A stretch of 64,000 nt of DNA from Ectopseudomonas composti. GTDB taxonomy: Bacteria > Pseudomonadota > Gammaproteobacteria > Pseudomonadales > Pseudomonadaceae. The DNA lies in assembly GCF_900115475.1 (NCBI RefSeq), contig NZ_FOWP01000001.1:248001-312000 (forward strand). The letters run 5' to 3'. The notes beneath the pieces were generated by a model. The model did no database searches. It saw only the letters and a program-made list of their open reading frames with translations, and had not been told where the DNA came from. The position numbers were made by a program, and so were the translations under genes. Below, one piece after another: positions 54,702-63,562 of the stretch. Positions within the stretch are counted from its first letter, which is position 1; every line of letters starts with the position of its first letter.

Positions 54702-55592
54702 TCAACCCCCGAGTTCGGTAAGCAACCACTGGCGAAATGCCTTGAGCGAAGGCAGTACCGCGTTGCGCGACGGATAGGCCAGGCAGTAGGTGCGCTTGCT
54801 CGGAATCGGCTCACCGACGCTGAGCAGATGGCCATGGCGCACGTCGTCCTCCACCAGCATCTGCGGCACCAGGCCTACACCAATGCCGCTGCGCACCGCT
54901 TGCAACAGATGCGAGGTCAGCTCGAAGTTAGGCCCGCTGCGCATGCGTTCCGGCGCCAGGCCATGGCGGGCGAACCAGTTAGCCCAGAGCGGCGGATGGC
55001 TAGCCACCTGCAACAGCGTCTGCGCGGCGATGGTCTCGGCGTCGACCGGCGCCCCCGCTGCCAGCAGCGCGGGGCTGGCGACCACCACCATGCTTTCCTC
55101 CAGCAGTGGATGCACCACCAACTCCGGCCAGTCACCGCTGCCGACAGTAATTGCAGCGTCGATCTCACCGTCGGTGAAGTCCACGGCCTGGATACGCGAG
55201 TGCACATGCACCTGTACTCCAGGGTTGGCCGCGTAGAAACGGCTCAGCCGTGGCAGCAACCAGGTCGAGCCGAATGTCGGCAACAGCGCCAGGCGCAACG
55301 TGCCCATGCCAGAGCCGTAGGCCACCGCCTGCAGCGTGGCGCTGCGGATCTGCGCCAGGGCATCGCCAAGTTCGCGCAGGTACAAGCGGCCCACGTCGGT
55401 CAGCACGATGTTGCGCCCCTCGCGGCGGAACAGACGCACGCCCAACTGCGCCTCCAGCGTCTGCACCTGGCGGCTGACCGCACTCTGCGTCAGCGACAGC
55501 TCCCTGGCTGCACGGGTGTAGCTCTCGTGTCGGGCAGCGGCCTCGAAGGCCAGCAGCAGCGACATCGAAGGCGTCAGACGCCGATAATTCAT
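54702..55592 (-). CDS. LysR family regulator (GcvA-like)
   Basis: A 296-residue LysR protein: winged HTH in LLLAFEAAARHESYTRAARE and LSLTQSAVSRQVQTLEAQLG (residues 12-55), then a substrate-binding domain with LRLALLPTFGSTWLLPRLSR. The N-terminus NYRRLTPSMSLLLAFEA is like GcvA-type regulators. It is divergent from the YdiJ-type dehydrogenase gene 142 bases away and is probably its regulator. Confidence 0.92.
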   Translation of the reverse strand: MNYRRLTPSMSLLLAFEAAARHESYTRAARELSLTQSAVSRQVQTLEAQLGVRLFRREGRNIVLTDVGRLYLRELGDALAQIRSATLQAVAYGSGMGTLRLALLPTFGSTWLLPRLSRFYAANPGVQVHVHSRIQAVDFTDGEIDAAITVGSGDWPELVVHPLLEESMVVVASPALLAAGAPVDAETIAAQTLLQVASHPPLWANWFARHGLAPERMRSGPNFELTSHLLQAVRSGIGVGLVPQMLVEDDVRHGHLLSVGEPIPSKRTYCLAYPSRNAVLPSLKAFRQWLLTELGG

Positions 55593-55734
55593 TCATACTC
55601 CTCATGAGTTGACCGCGAAAAATACCTTTGTAGCACGGTCATGACCCTTGGAAAATCGACATTATCCATAACGATAGCGAGCCGTAGCCCTTCGTATTAA
55701 GAAGGTTTGAACGGCCATTTGCCGAGAGCCGACC

Positions 55735-58700
55735 ATGATTGCCCGCATTCCCACACCCGCTGCACCGGCGGCACCCTATCTGGCCTTTCTCGACGCCCTG
55801 CGCAGCGCTGGCTTTCGCGGCGAGATCGCCCGCGACCATGCCAGCCGCACGGTACTGGCCACCGATAACTCGATCTACCAGCGTCTGCCGCAGGCCGCGG
55901 TGTTCCCGCTGGATGCCGACGATGTAGCGAAAGTTGCCGCATTGATGGCCGAACCGCGGTTCCGCCCGATCAAGCTGACCCCACGCGGCGGCGGCACCGG
56001 TACCAACGGCCAGTCGCTGACCGATGGTGTGGTGGTGGATCTGTCGCGGCACATGAACCGGATCCTCGAGATCAACGTCGAGGAGCGCTGGGTACGGGTC
56101 CAGGCCGGGGTGGTCAAGGATCAGCTCAATGCCGCACTCAAGCCGCACGGGCTGTTCTTCGCCCCGGAGCTCTCTACCTCCAACCGCGCCACCGTCGGCG
56201 GCATGATCAACACCGACGCCAGCGGCCAGGGCAGTTGCACCTACGGCAAGACCCGCGACCACGTGCTGGAACTGCACAGCGTGCTGCTCGGCGGCGAGCG
56301 CCTGCACAGCCAACCGCTGGATGACACCACCCTCGACGCGGCCTGCGCCCTGCCCGGCCGGGTCGGCGAGGTGTACCGCATGGCCCGGGAGATCGAGGAA
56401 ACCCAGGGCGAACTGATCGAAAGCACCTTCCCCAAGCTCAACCGCTGCCTGACCGGCTACGACCTGGCGCACCTGCGCGATGACGAAGGCCGTTTCAACC
56501 TGAACAGCGTGCTGTGCGGCGCCGAGGGCTCGCTGGGCTATGTGGTGGAAGCCAAGCTCAACGTCCTGCCGATCCCGAAATACGCGGTGCTGGTCAACGT
56601 GCGCTACAGCAGCTTCATGGACGCCCTGCGCGATGCCAATGCGCTGATGGCGCACAAGCCGCTGTCGATCGAGACAGTGGACTCGCGCGTGCTGATGTTG
56701 GCGATGCAGGACATCGTCTGGCACAGCGTCGCCGAATACTTCCCGGCCGACCCGGACAAACCGACCCTGGGCATCAACCTGGTGGAGTTCTGCGGCGACG
56801 AGCCGGACGAGGTCAATGCCCGGGTCGCGGACTTCATCACCCACCTGCGGCAGGACACCAGCGTCGAACGCCTCGGCCACACCCTGGCCGAAGGTGCGGC
56901 GGCGGTAACGCGCGTCTACACCATGCGCAAGCGCTCGGTGGGCCTGCTCGGCAACGTCGAGGGCGAGGTACGGCCGCAGCCGTTCGTCGAAGACACTGCG
57001 GTGCCGCCGGAGCAACTGGCCGACTACATCGCCGAATTCCGCGCCCTGCTCGACGGCTACGGCCTGACCTACGGCATGTTCGGCCATGTCGATGCCGGTG
57101 TACTGCATGTACGCCCGGCCCTGGACATGAAGGACCCGGCCCAGGCCGCGCTGGTCAAGCCGATTTCCGATGCCGTGGCGGCACTGACCCAGCGCTACGG
57201 CGGCCTGCTCTGGGGCGAACATGGCAAGGGGCTGCGCTCGGAATACGTGCCGGCCTACTTCGGCGAACTGTACCCGGCGCTGCAACGCCTGAAAGGCGCA
57301 TTCGACCCGCATAACCAACTCAACCCCGGCAAGATCTGCACCCCGCCGGACAGTACCGAAGGCCTGATCAAGGTCAACGAAGCGCCGCTGCGCGGCGAGC
57401 ACGACCGGCAGATCGACGAGCGTGTGTGGCAGAACTATGGCAGCGCCGTGCACTGCAACGGCAACGGCGCCTGCTACAACTTTGACCCCGACGACGCCAT
57501 GTGCCCGTCCTGGAAGGCCACCCGCGAGCGCGTGCAATCGCCCAAGGGCCGCGCCTCGCTGATCCGCGAATGGCTGCGCCTGCAGGGCCTGGCCGGGGTC
57601 GACGTGCTGGCCCCGGTCGCCGCTGGCCCACTGCAGTTCCTGCGCACGCTGCCCGCGCGCTGGCGCAACAGCCGCCAGGGCGAAGATGACTTCTCCCACG
57701 AGGTCTACGACGCGATGGCCGGTTGCCTGGCGTGCAAGTCCTGCGCGGGGCAATGCCCGATCAAGGTCAACGTGCCCGAATTCCGCTCGCGCTTTCTCGA
57801 GCTCTATCACCGCCGCTACCTGCGCCCGCTGCGCGACTACCTGATCGGCTCGCTGGAGTTCAGCCTGCCACTGCTGGCCCACCTGCCCAGGCTGTACAAC
57901 GCGCTGATGGGGTCGCGCCTGGTCAGCACGCTGTTGGCCGAACGCCTGGGCATGGTCGACAGCCCCACGATCAGCGACTTCGACTTTCGCGACACCTGCC
58001 GGCGCTTCGCCGTACAGACGGCAACGCCCAAACGCCTGGCCGCGATGGACGAAAGCCTGCGCGCCAGGAGCCTGATCCTGGTGCAGGACGCCTTCACCCG
58101 TTACTTCGAGACACCGCTGTTCGCCGCCTTCATCGAACTGGCCAGCCGCCTCGGCTATCGGGTCCTGCTGGCCCCCTACTCGGCCAACGGCAAGCCGCTG
58201 CATGTGCAGGGCTTCCTCAGCGCCTTCGCCCGCACCGCCCGGCGCAATGCCCGGCGCCTGCAGGCGCTGGCAGGCTTCGGCATCCCCCTGGTGGGCCTGG
58301 ACCCGGCCATGACCCTGGTCTACCGCCAGGAATACGCCAAGCTCGAAGGCCTCGACTGCCCACCGGTGCTGTTGCCGCAGGAATGGCTGGCCAAGGCCCT
58401 GCCGAACACCGCTGCCGGGGAGGCGCCGACCGCCAGCTACCGGCTGCTGGCACACTGCACCGAGAAGACCAACGCAACCGCCGCCACCGCCCTGTGGGGC
58501 CAGGTGTTTCGCCAGGCCGGCCTGCACCTTACGGCACAGGCCACCGGTTGCTGCGGCATGTCCGGCACTTATGGGCACGAGGCGCGCAATATGCAGTCAT
58601 CACGGGCGATCTTCGCTCAGTCCTGGGAGCCAGCCTTGGCCCGCGAGGATGCCGCCGAAGCGCTGGCCACCGGCTACTCCTGCCGCAGCCAGACCCAGCG

Positions 58701-58767
58701 CCTGCGTCAGCAGCGCCTGCGCCATCCGATCGAGGCGCTGCTGGAGCATTGCCGCGCACGCGGCTAG
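55735..58767 (+). CDS. ydiJ: YdiJ-type FAD/4Fe-4S D-2-hydroxyacid dehydrogenase
   Basis: A 1010-residue fusion of an FAD-linked oxidase and an iron-sulfur protein. Residues 50-260 hold the PCMH FAD domain (KLTPRGGGTGTNGQSLTDGV, APELSTSNRATVGGMINTDA). A C-terminal FAD-linked domain at 300-545 ends in WGEHGKGLRSEYV and FDPHNQLNPGKI. Ferredoxin-like Cys clusters follow (CNGNGACYN and CLACKSCAGQCPIKVNV), with a CCG-type end (TGCCGMSGTYGHEA). E. coli YdiJ, about the same length, oxidises D-2-hydroxyglutarate; D-lactate is the alternative substrate. The LysR gene upstream is its likely regulator. Confidence 0.92.
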   Translation: MIARIPTPAAPAAPYLAFLDALRSAGFRGEIARDHASRTVLATDNSIYQRLPQAAVFPLDADDVAKVAALMAEPRFRPIKLTPRGGGTGTNGQSLTDGVVVDLSRHMNRILEINVEERWVRVQAGVVKDQLNAALKPHGLFFAPELSTSNRATVGGMINTDASGQGSCTYGKTRDHVLELHSVLLGGERLHSQPLDDTTLDAACALPGRVGEVYRMAREIEETQGELIESTFPKLNRCLTGYDLAHLRDDEGRFNLNSVLCGAEGSLGYVVEAKLNVLPIPKYAVLVNVRYSSFMDALRDANALMAHKPLSIETVDSRVLMLAMQDIVWHSVAEYFPADPDKPTLGINLVEFCGDEPDEVNARVADFITHLRQDTSVERLGHTLAEGAAAVTRVYTMRKRSVGLLGNVEGEVRPQPFVEDTAVPPEQLADYIAEFRALLDGYGLTYGMFGHVDAGVLHVRPALDMKDPAQAALVKPISDAVAALTQRYGGLLWGEHGKGLRSEYVPAYFGELYPALQRLKGAFDPHNQLNPGKICTPPDSTEGLIKVNEAPLRGEHDRQIDERVWQNYGSAVHCNGNGACYNFDPDDAMCPSWKATRERVQSPKGRASLIREWLRLQGLAGVDVLAPVAAGPLQFLRTLPARWRNSRQGEDDFSHEVYDAMAGCLACKSCAGQCPIKVNVPEFRSRFLELYHRRYLRPLRDYLIGSLEFSLPLLAHLPRLYNALMGSRLVSTLLAERLGMVDSPTISDFDFRDTCRRFAVQTATPKRLAAMDESLRARSLILVQDAFTRYFETPLFAAFIELASRLGYRVLLAPYSANGKPLHVQGFLSAFARTARRNARRLQALAGFGIPLVGLDPAMTLVYRQEYAKLEGLDCPPVLLPQEWLAKALPNTAAGEAPTASYRLLAHCTEKTNATAATALWGQVFRQAGLHLTAQATGCCGMSGTYGHEARNMQSSRAIFAQSWEPALAREDAAEALATGYSCRSQTQRLRQQRLRHPIEALLEHCRARG

Positions 58768-58774
58768 GGCGTAC

Positions 58775-60388
58775 TCAGAAGCCGTAGAGACGAGCGGGGT
58801 TATCCACCATGATCTGCCGGATCACCCCCTCGTCATCGTCGGCCCAGTCGTAGAACTCCTCTAGCAGACGCGTATCGTCCGGCATTGGCACGCTCAAGCA
58901 GACATGCGGCCAGTCGCTGGCCCAGAGGATGCGCGAGGGGTTGGCCTGAATCAGCGCCCTGGCGTAGGGTGCGGTGTCCACGTAAGGCATATCGCTGCGA
59001 TTGGTGATGCGCGAGGCACCGGAGAGCTTGACCCAGACCTTGCCCTCACGAGTCAGGCGCAACAGCGCCGCAAAGCCTGGATGCTCGACACCGATACTGG
59101 CCGGCATGTGCCCCATGTGGTCGATCACCACCTCGACCGGCAGGCCGGCCAGGGTCTCGTAAAGGTCGGCGAACTCGGAGATATCGATCAGCAACTGCAC
59201 GTGCCAGCCCAGAGGCGCGACCTTGCGTGCCAGGTTGGTCACATCAGACACCTCCACGCCACTCTTGTAGATCAAGTTGATGCGCACGCCGCGCACGCCC
59301 AGCTCATGCATCGCGCGCAGTTCGGCCTCGGTGGTCTGGTCGCTGATCACCACCACCCCACGAAAATCAGCACCACCCTCGCGCAGGGCCTCGAGCATCA
59401 CGCGGTTGTCGTAGCCATAGACACTGGGCTGCACGATGACCCCGCGCCTGAGCCCCAGCATGGACTGCAGCTGGCGGTACTCCTCCAGCGAGGCCGGTGG
59501 CGGCGTGTAGGAGCGATGCGGCGTGAACGGCTGGGTAAGCGGATCGCCAATGATGTGAAAGTGGCAGTCACAGGCATCGGCCGGCAGGGCACGGCGCGGC
59601 ATGCGGTGCACCGGTATCGGCGCAGCACAGGGCGGCGCATAGCTTTCGCCCAGCGAACTCATGCGCGTTGCCTCCCAGCCGTTGAGCCCGCGCAGGCCGT
59701 TACGCTCGGCCGAGTTGATGATGTGCTGCCAGGCGGCGCGCCGTGCCAGATCCGGATCACCCAGGGCAATGGCCTCGACGATGGCCTGGTACTCGCGCAA
59801 CAGCACGCTGCCGAGCTGGCCACTGCCGTCCATGCGCCGCTCCAGCGATGCCGCCTCGAAGATATGCGCACTGAGAAACAGCATGAAGTTGCGAAAGTAT
59901 TCGTTGGCCGTCGCCTCGGCGATACCACGCTTGAACGCCAGGCTGCTCTCGATCAGGTTCTGCCTTTGCTCGACCGCCAGGCGGAAGTCATCGACCACCG
60001 CGCGGATCTGCGCCAGCTGCAACTTGGAGCGCCGCCGCGCAGCCATACCAGCAGCGGCCACCTCCAGATCGAGCCGCAATTCGTATAGCTGGCGCAGCTT
60101 GGGCAGATCGGCGAGCTCTTCATGATCGATACGAAAGCTGTTGCGGTGGGCTTTATCGGACACGAATGCCCCCTTGCCCTGATGACTCTGCACCAGGCCG
60201 TCGGACTTCAGCCGCGCCACCGCCTCGCGCACGACATTGCGCCCCACGCCAAAGCGCGCCCTCAGTTGCGCCTCCGAAGGAATCCGATCACCAGGCTTTA
60301 GCCGGCCTTCGACAATTTCATCTTGCAGGTAGCGCGAGATATCCACCGACAACGGCTGGCGCCCGGGCACTCCATCGAGTTTCGTCAT
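58775..60388 (-). CDS. GntR (FadR-type) regulator fused to a TIM-barrel amidohydrolase
   Basis: One uninterrupted frame of 537 residues. Residues 12-75 are a GntR winged helix (SRYLQDEIVEGRLKPGDRIP, FGVGRNVVREAVARLKSDGL), and about 95-230 an FCD domain whose usual metal ligands look partly lost (AFKRG where D-x3-H is expected). After a linker, residues 262-537 are an amidohydrolase_2 domain with DACDCHFHII (His276, His278), VEVVIDHMGHMP and ILWASDWPH. An ATG at 59662 (Met243) has GGAGG eight bases upstream, so a 295-residue enzyme alone may also be made. The amidohydrolase starting at 63563 is a paralogue. Such enzymes hydrolyse lactones such as pyrone dicarboxylate. Substrate unknown. Confidence 0.85.
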   Translation of the reverse strand: MTKLDGVPGRQPLSVDISRYLQDEIVEGRLKPGDRIPSEAQLRARFGVGRNVVREAVARLKSDGLVQSHQGKGAFVSDKAHRNSFRIDHEELADLPKLRQLYELRLDLEVAAAGMAARRRSKLQLAQIRAVVDDFRLAVEQRQNLIESSLAFKRGIAEATANEYFRNFMLFLSAHIFEAASLERRMDGSGQLGSVLLREYQAIVEAIALGDPDLARRAAWQHIINSAERNGLRGLNGWEATRMSSLGESYAPPCAAPIPVHRMPRRALPADACDCHFHIIGDPLTQPFTPHRSYTPPPASLEEYRQLQSMLGLRRGVIVQPSVYGYDNRVMLEALREGGADFRGVVVISDQTTEAELRAMHELGVRGVRINLIYKSGVEVSDVTNLARKVAPLGWHVQLLIDISEFADLYETLAGLPVEVVIDHMGHMPASIGVEHPGFAALLRLTREGKVWVKLSGASRITNRSDMPYVDTAPYARALIQANPSRILWASDWPHVCLSVPMPDDTRLLEEFYDWADDDEGVIRQIMVDNPARLYGF

Positions 60389-60738
60389 GCTCTGATCCTA
60401 GATTGACTGCGGCGTCCCTGACGCCAAGGGCGACGCCTGCACGGGGTCGCACCGAAACCCGCACATGATGCGCAAAGCGTCATCGGTTTGGAATGCAGAC
60501 GATAAAAAACCTCTGACAGCCTAAGGAAACGGCCACAGAGAATCCGTTTTTTCTCAGCTTTTCATCACATATAACTTCAATTTATCGGCTTTTAGCATCA
60601 TGAACCAAGCGCACTCAGCAGCGCTTTACAACGCCTGCGCCACTGTGATCCACTACTTGTAGGACAAGTTGCGCTCCTGCTTTTCACTTCGCAAATGTCC
60701 TTAGAACGCCAATAAGAATCCCTACAGGAAGACCGCGC
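60389..60738. promoter_or_regulatory. Control region with a GntR/FadR-type operator
   Basis: This 350-base divergent gap has no gene. At 60655-60669 it reads ACTTGTAGGACAAGT, a perfect inverted repeat whose core TTGTAGGACAA fits the FadR-subfamily consensus TNGTNNNACNA. It lies 70 bases before dctP and 267 from the fusion gene, so the GntR half of the fusion is the natural candidate to bind it. The AT-rich stretch 60560-60600 may be the fusion gene's promoter. Confidence 0.65.
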
Positions 60739-61743
60739 ATGGCACCTTCGCTCAAGCCCGTATGTCGGCTGATGACGTACACCCTGATGCTCTCCTCGCT
60801 CCTGGCCAGCAGCGCGCTGCACGCTGCTACGACCCTGCGTCTGGGCTGGACCACCTCCGACAGTCCGCTCGATCCCTATGCGATCACCGCGCACTATTTC
60901 CAGGAAGAGCTCGAAGCCACTGCCCCAGGTGAGTTTCAGGTTCGCTTCTTTCCGAGCAACCAATTGGGCAACGACACCGAGATGCTGCAGGGCATGCAGT
61001 TGGGGATGCTCGATGTCGGGGTAATCACTGGCACGCAATTGGGCACCCTGGATGCGAGCTTCCAGATCAACGACCTGCCGTTCCTGTTCAAGGACAGCGC
61101 ACAAGCTCACCGCGTGCTTGACGGCGAGCTGGGGCAGACACTGTTCACTAGCCTGGAGCGCCTGGGCATCGTCGGCCTGGGCTTCTCCGAGGCTGGCTTT
61201 CGCCACACCATCAACAACAAGCGGCCGATCGAGAAACCGGCAGACTTCGCGGGCATCAAGCTGCGCGTGCAACCCAGTGACCTGTATCTGACCAGCTTCC
61301 GCGCACTCGGCGCCAACCCAGTACCGATGCCCTGGAGCGATGCCTTCACCGCGGTTCAGCAAGGCACCGTCGACGGCCTGGAGATTCCGCTGTCGGTGAT
61401 CTACGCGAACAAATACGCCGGCGCCGTCAAGTACTTGTCTCTGACCAGCCACACCTACAACGCCCTGGCACTGCTGATGTCCAAACAGGCCCTCGAACGC
61501 CTGTCCCCCGAGTTGCAGGCCGTGGTTCGCAGCGCAGCACGCAAGGCCATCGAACGTCAGCGCGAAACCGTCGCAAGCAACGAGAAAGCGCTGATCGAGA
61601 AAATCAAGGCAGAGGGCATGCAGGTCAACGACATCGGCTCTGCTCAGCCCTTCCGCGATGCCGTGGCACCGGTGTATGAGCAGTACCGCGAGAGCATCGG
61701 CGCCGAGTTGCTCGACCGCACGCTCAAGCAGGTTTCCGAATAA
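60739..61743 (+). CDS. TRAP transporter substrate-binding protein (DctP family)
   Basis: A 334-residue periplasmic binding protein with a signal peptide (TYTLMLSSLLASSALHAATT). DctP landmarks are FRVRFFPSNQLGNDTEMLQG-type sequence near 70, SEAGFRHTINNKRPIEKPAD, KLRVQPSDLYLTSFRALGAN, NPVPMPWSDAFTAVQQGTVD and GLEIPLSVIY. The conserved Arg that binds the substrate carboxylate is in LRVQ. CAGGAAG precedes the ATG. It is the first gene of a TRAP operon next to two amidohydrolase-type enzymes, so the substrate is probably a carboxylate or lactone they act on. Confidence 0.95.
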   Translation: MAPSLKPVCRLMTYTLMLSSLLASSALHAATTLRLGWTTSDSPLDPYAITAHYFQEELEATAPGEFQVRFFPSNQLGNDTEMLQGMQLGMLDVGVITGTQLGTLDASFQINDLPFLFKDSAQAHRVLDGELGQTLFTSLERLGIVGLGFSEAGFRHTINNKRPIEKPADFAGIKLRVQPSDLYLTSFRALGANPVPMPWSDAFTAVQQGTVDGLEIPLSVIYANKYAGAVKYLSLTSHTYNALALLMSKQALERLSPELQAVVRSAARKAIERQRETVASNEKALIEKIKAEGMQVNDIGSAQPFRDAVAPVYEQYRESIGAELLDRTLKQVSE

Positions 61744-61782
61744 CCCCTGGGACCTGTTCCCCGACTGCACGGTTGCTCTTCC

Positions 61783-62277
61783 ATGCATAGATTCCTTGAT
61801 GCCCTCAGTCGGCACCTGGCTGCGCTCACCACGCTGCTCGGTTGCCTGTGCGCTCTGGTCATGGCTCTGGCCCTGATCGCTGGCGTGTTCTACCGCTACG
61901 TGCTCAATGCGTCGCTAACCTGGGCCGACGAAGTCGCGCTATTGGCGTTCAGCTGGAGCGTGTTTCTGTTCGCCAGTGAACTGGTACGCCAGCAGTCGCA
62001 TGTGCGCATCACCCTGCTGGTAGAGCGCCTGCCTCCCACCATGCGCTCGCTGTTCGAGCGCCTGAGCCTGCTACTGGTGGCGATCTTCGGTGCGCTGATG
62101 CTGTGGGCTGGCTGGAAATTCGCCTCGTTCACCGCGCATCAGGTGTCGGCCGCGCTGCGCTACCCGCTGTGGCTGCAGAGCGCGTCCGTTCCGGTCAGCG
62201 GTGCATTGATCGTGCTGCACAGCCTGACGCAGTTGATGCAACCGACCTCGGCACCCGCGCAAGGAGTAACGCCATGA
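61783..62277 (+). CDS. TRAP transporter small membrane subunit (DctQ family)
   Basis: A 164-residue protein with four membrane helices: near residues 12-35 (AALTTLLGCLCALVMALALI), 45-60 (LTWADEVALLAFSWSVFLFA, the DctQ motif with Trp and Glu), 90-110, and 130-150. It ends by overlapping the start of the large subunit gene (ATGA). Confidence 0.93.
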   Translation: MHRFLDALSRHLAALTTLLGCLCALVMALALIAGVFYRYVLNASLTWADEVALLAFSWSVFLFASELVRQQSHVRITLLVERLPPTMRSLFERLSLLLVAIFGALMLWAGWKFASFTAHQVSAALRYPLWLQSASVPVSGALIVLHSLTQLMQPTSAPAQGVTP

Positions 62278-63554
62278 GCGAAATCGGCATGGTTCTGATC
62301 GGCGGGATGTTCATCCTGCTGCTGGCGGGAGTTCCCATCGCCGTCACCCTCGGCCTGCTGACCGTGGTCGGCCTGTGGATGGCTGACTTCAGCCCGTTGA
62401 TCATGGCTCAGCGCCTGATTGCCGGCAGCACCGTCACCAGCTTGCTGGCCATCCCAGGCTTCATCCTGGCCGGCGACCTGATGACCGCTGGCGGGCTGTC
62501 GCGCCGTCTGGTGCGGATTGCCTCGACCTGCTTCGGGCATTTCACCGGTGGGCTGTCGATGTCCACCGTCGCCGCCGGCACCTTCTTCGGCGCGATCTCG
62601 GGCTCGGCACCGGCCACCACGGCGGCAGTCGGCTCGATCATGATCAAGGAGCTCGAGCTGCGCGGCTACTCGCGCGGCTACGGAGCCGCCCTGGCCACCG
62701 CCATCGGCCCGCTAGGGCAGATGATCCCGCCGTCTATCCCGATGATCATCTGGGGCGTGCTGGCGGAGGAGTCGATTTCCAAACTCTTCCTGGCCGGCAT
62801 CATCCCCGGCCTGCTCGCCGCCGCCGGCTTCTGCCTGATCAGCGTGATCTATGCACGACGCCTGAACATCCCAAGGGAAAAGCGCCCCAGCTTTGCCGAG
62901 ATACTCGCTGCACTGCGTGACGGGATCTGGGCTCTGTTGGCACCAGTGGTCATCCTCGGTGGCATCTACGGCGGCATCTTCACGCCTACCGAAGCCGCCA
63001 TGATCGGCGCCCTGTACAGCCTGTGCATCGGCCTGTTCGTCTACAAGGATCTGAGCTGGAGCCAATTGCCAGGCATCCTGGTCGGAGCCATGCGCACCAC
63101 CACGCTGATCATGTTCATCATCGTCACCGCCTATGGCTTCGCCTGGGTCATCGCCAGCGAACGCATTCCTTCCCAGATCAGCGAAGTACTACTGGGCATC
63201 ACCGACAACCCACTGCTGTTGTTGCTGCTGCTCAACCTGATGTTGCTGGTGCTCGGCGCCGTCATGGACACGGTATCGGCAATGGTCATTCTCAGCGGCG
63301 TGCTGATCGCTGTCGGCGCCCAGATCGGCCTGGACCCGATCCAGCTCGGCGCCATGGTGGTGATCAACTTCGCCGTCGGCATGGTCACGCCACCTCTGGG
63401 CTATTCATTGTTCGTCGCCGCCTCGATCAGTGGCCTGAGCATCGAGCGGGTAACCCGCCACCTCTGGCCCTTCCTCCTGGTGCTGGTGGTCGTCGTCGGA
63501 CTGGTGGCCTACATCCCGGCCATTACCCTCTTCCTGCCCGCATTGCTTGGCTGA
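62274..63554 (+). CDS. TRAP transporter large membrane subunit (DctM family)
   Basis: A 426-residue permease of about 12 helices starting MSEIGMVLIGGMFILLLAGV. The DctM landmarks are present: VTSLLAIPGFILAGDLMTAG, TFFGAISGSAPATTAAVGSI, GPLGQMIPPSIPMIIWGVLA and the late VINFAVGMVTPPLGYSLFVA. It uses a sodium or proton gradient for uptake. It overlaps the small subunit gene by four bases and is followed after eight bases by the second amidohydrolase gene. Confidence 0.95.
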   Translation: MSEIGMVLIGGMFILLLAGVPIAVTLGLLTVVGLWMADFSPLIMAQRLIAGSTVTSLLAIPGFILAGDLMTAGGLSRRLVRIASTCFGHFTGGLSMSTVAAGTFFGAISGSAPATTAAVGSIMIKELELRGYSRGYGAALATAIGPLGQMIPPSIPMIIWGVLAEESISKLFLAGIIPGLLAAAGFCLISVIYARRLNIPREKRPSFAEILAALRDGIWALLAPVVILGGIYGGIFTPTEAAMIGALYSLCIGLFVYKDLSWSQLPGILVGAMRTTTLIMFIIVTAYGFAWVIASERIPSQISEVLLGITDNPLLLLLLLNLMLLVLGAVMDTVSAMVILSGVLIAVGAQIGLDPIQLGAMVVINFAVGMVTPPLGYSLFVAASISGLSIERVTRHLWPFLLVLVVVVGLVAYIPAITLFLPALLG

Positions 63555-63562
63555 GTCACCCC

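Noticed and set aside
55639..58578. A 979-codon open frame on the minus strand
   Set aside because: It lies wholly antisense to the YdiJ-type gene, and its translation has the Gln/Val/Gly-rich composition of GC-biased shadow frames with no domain.
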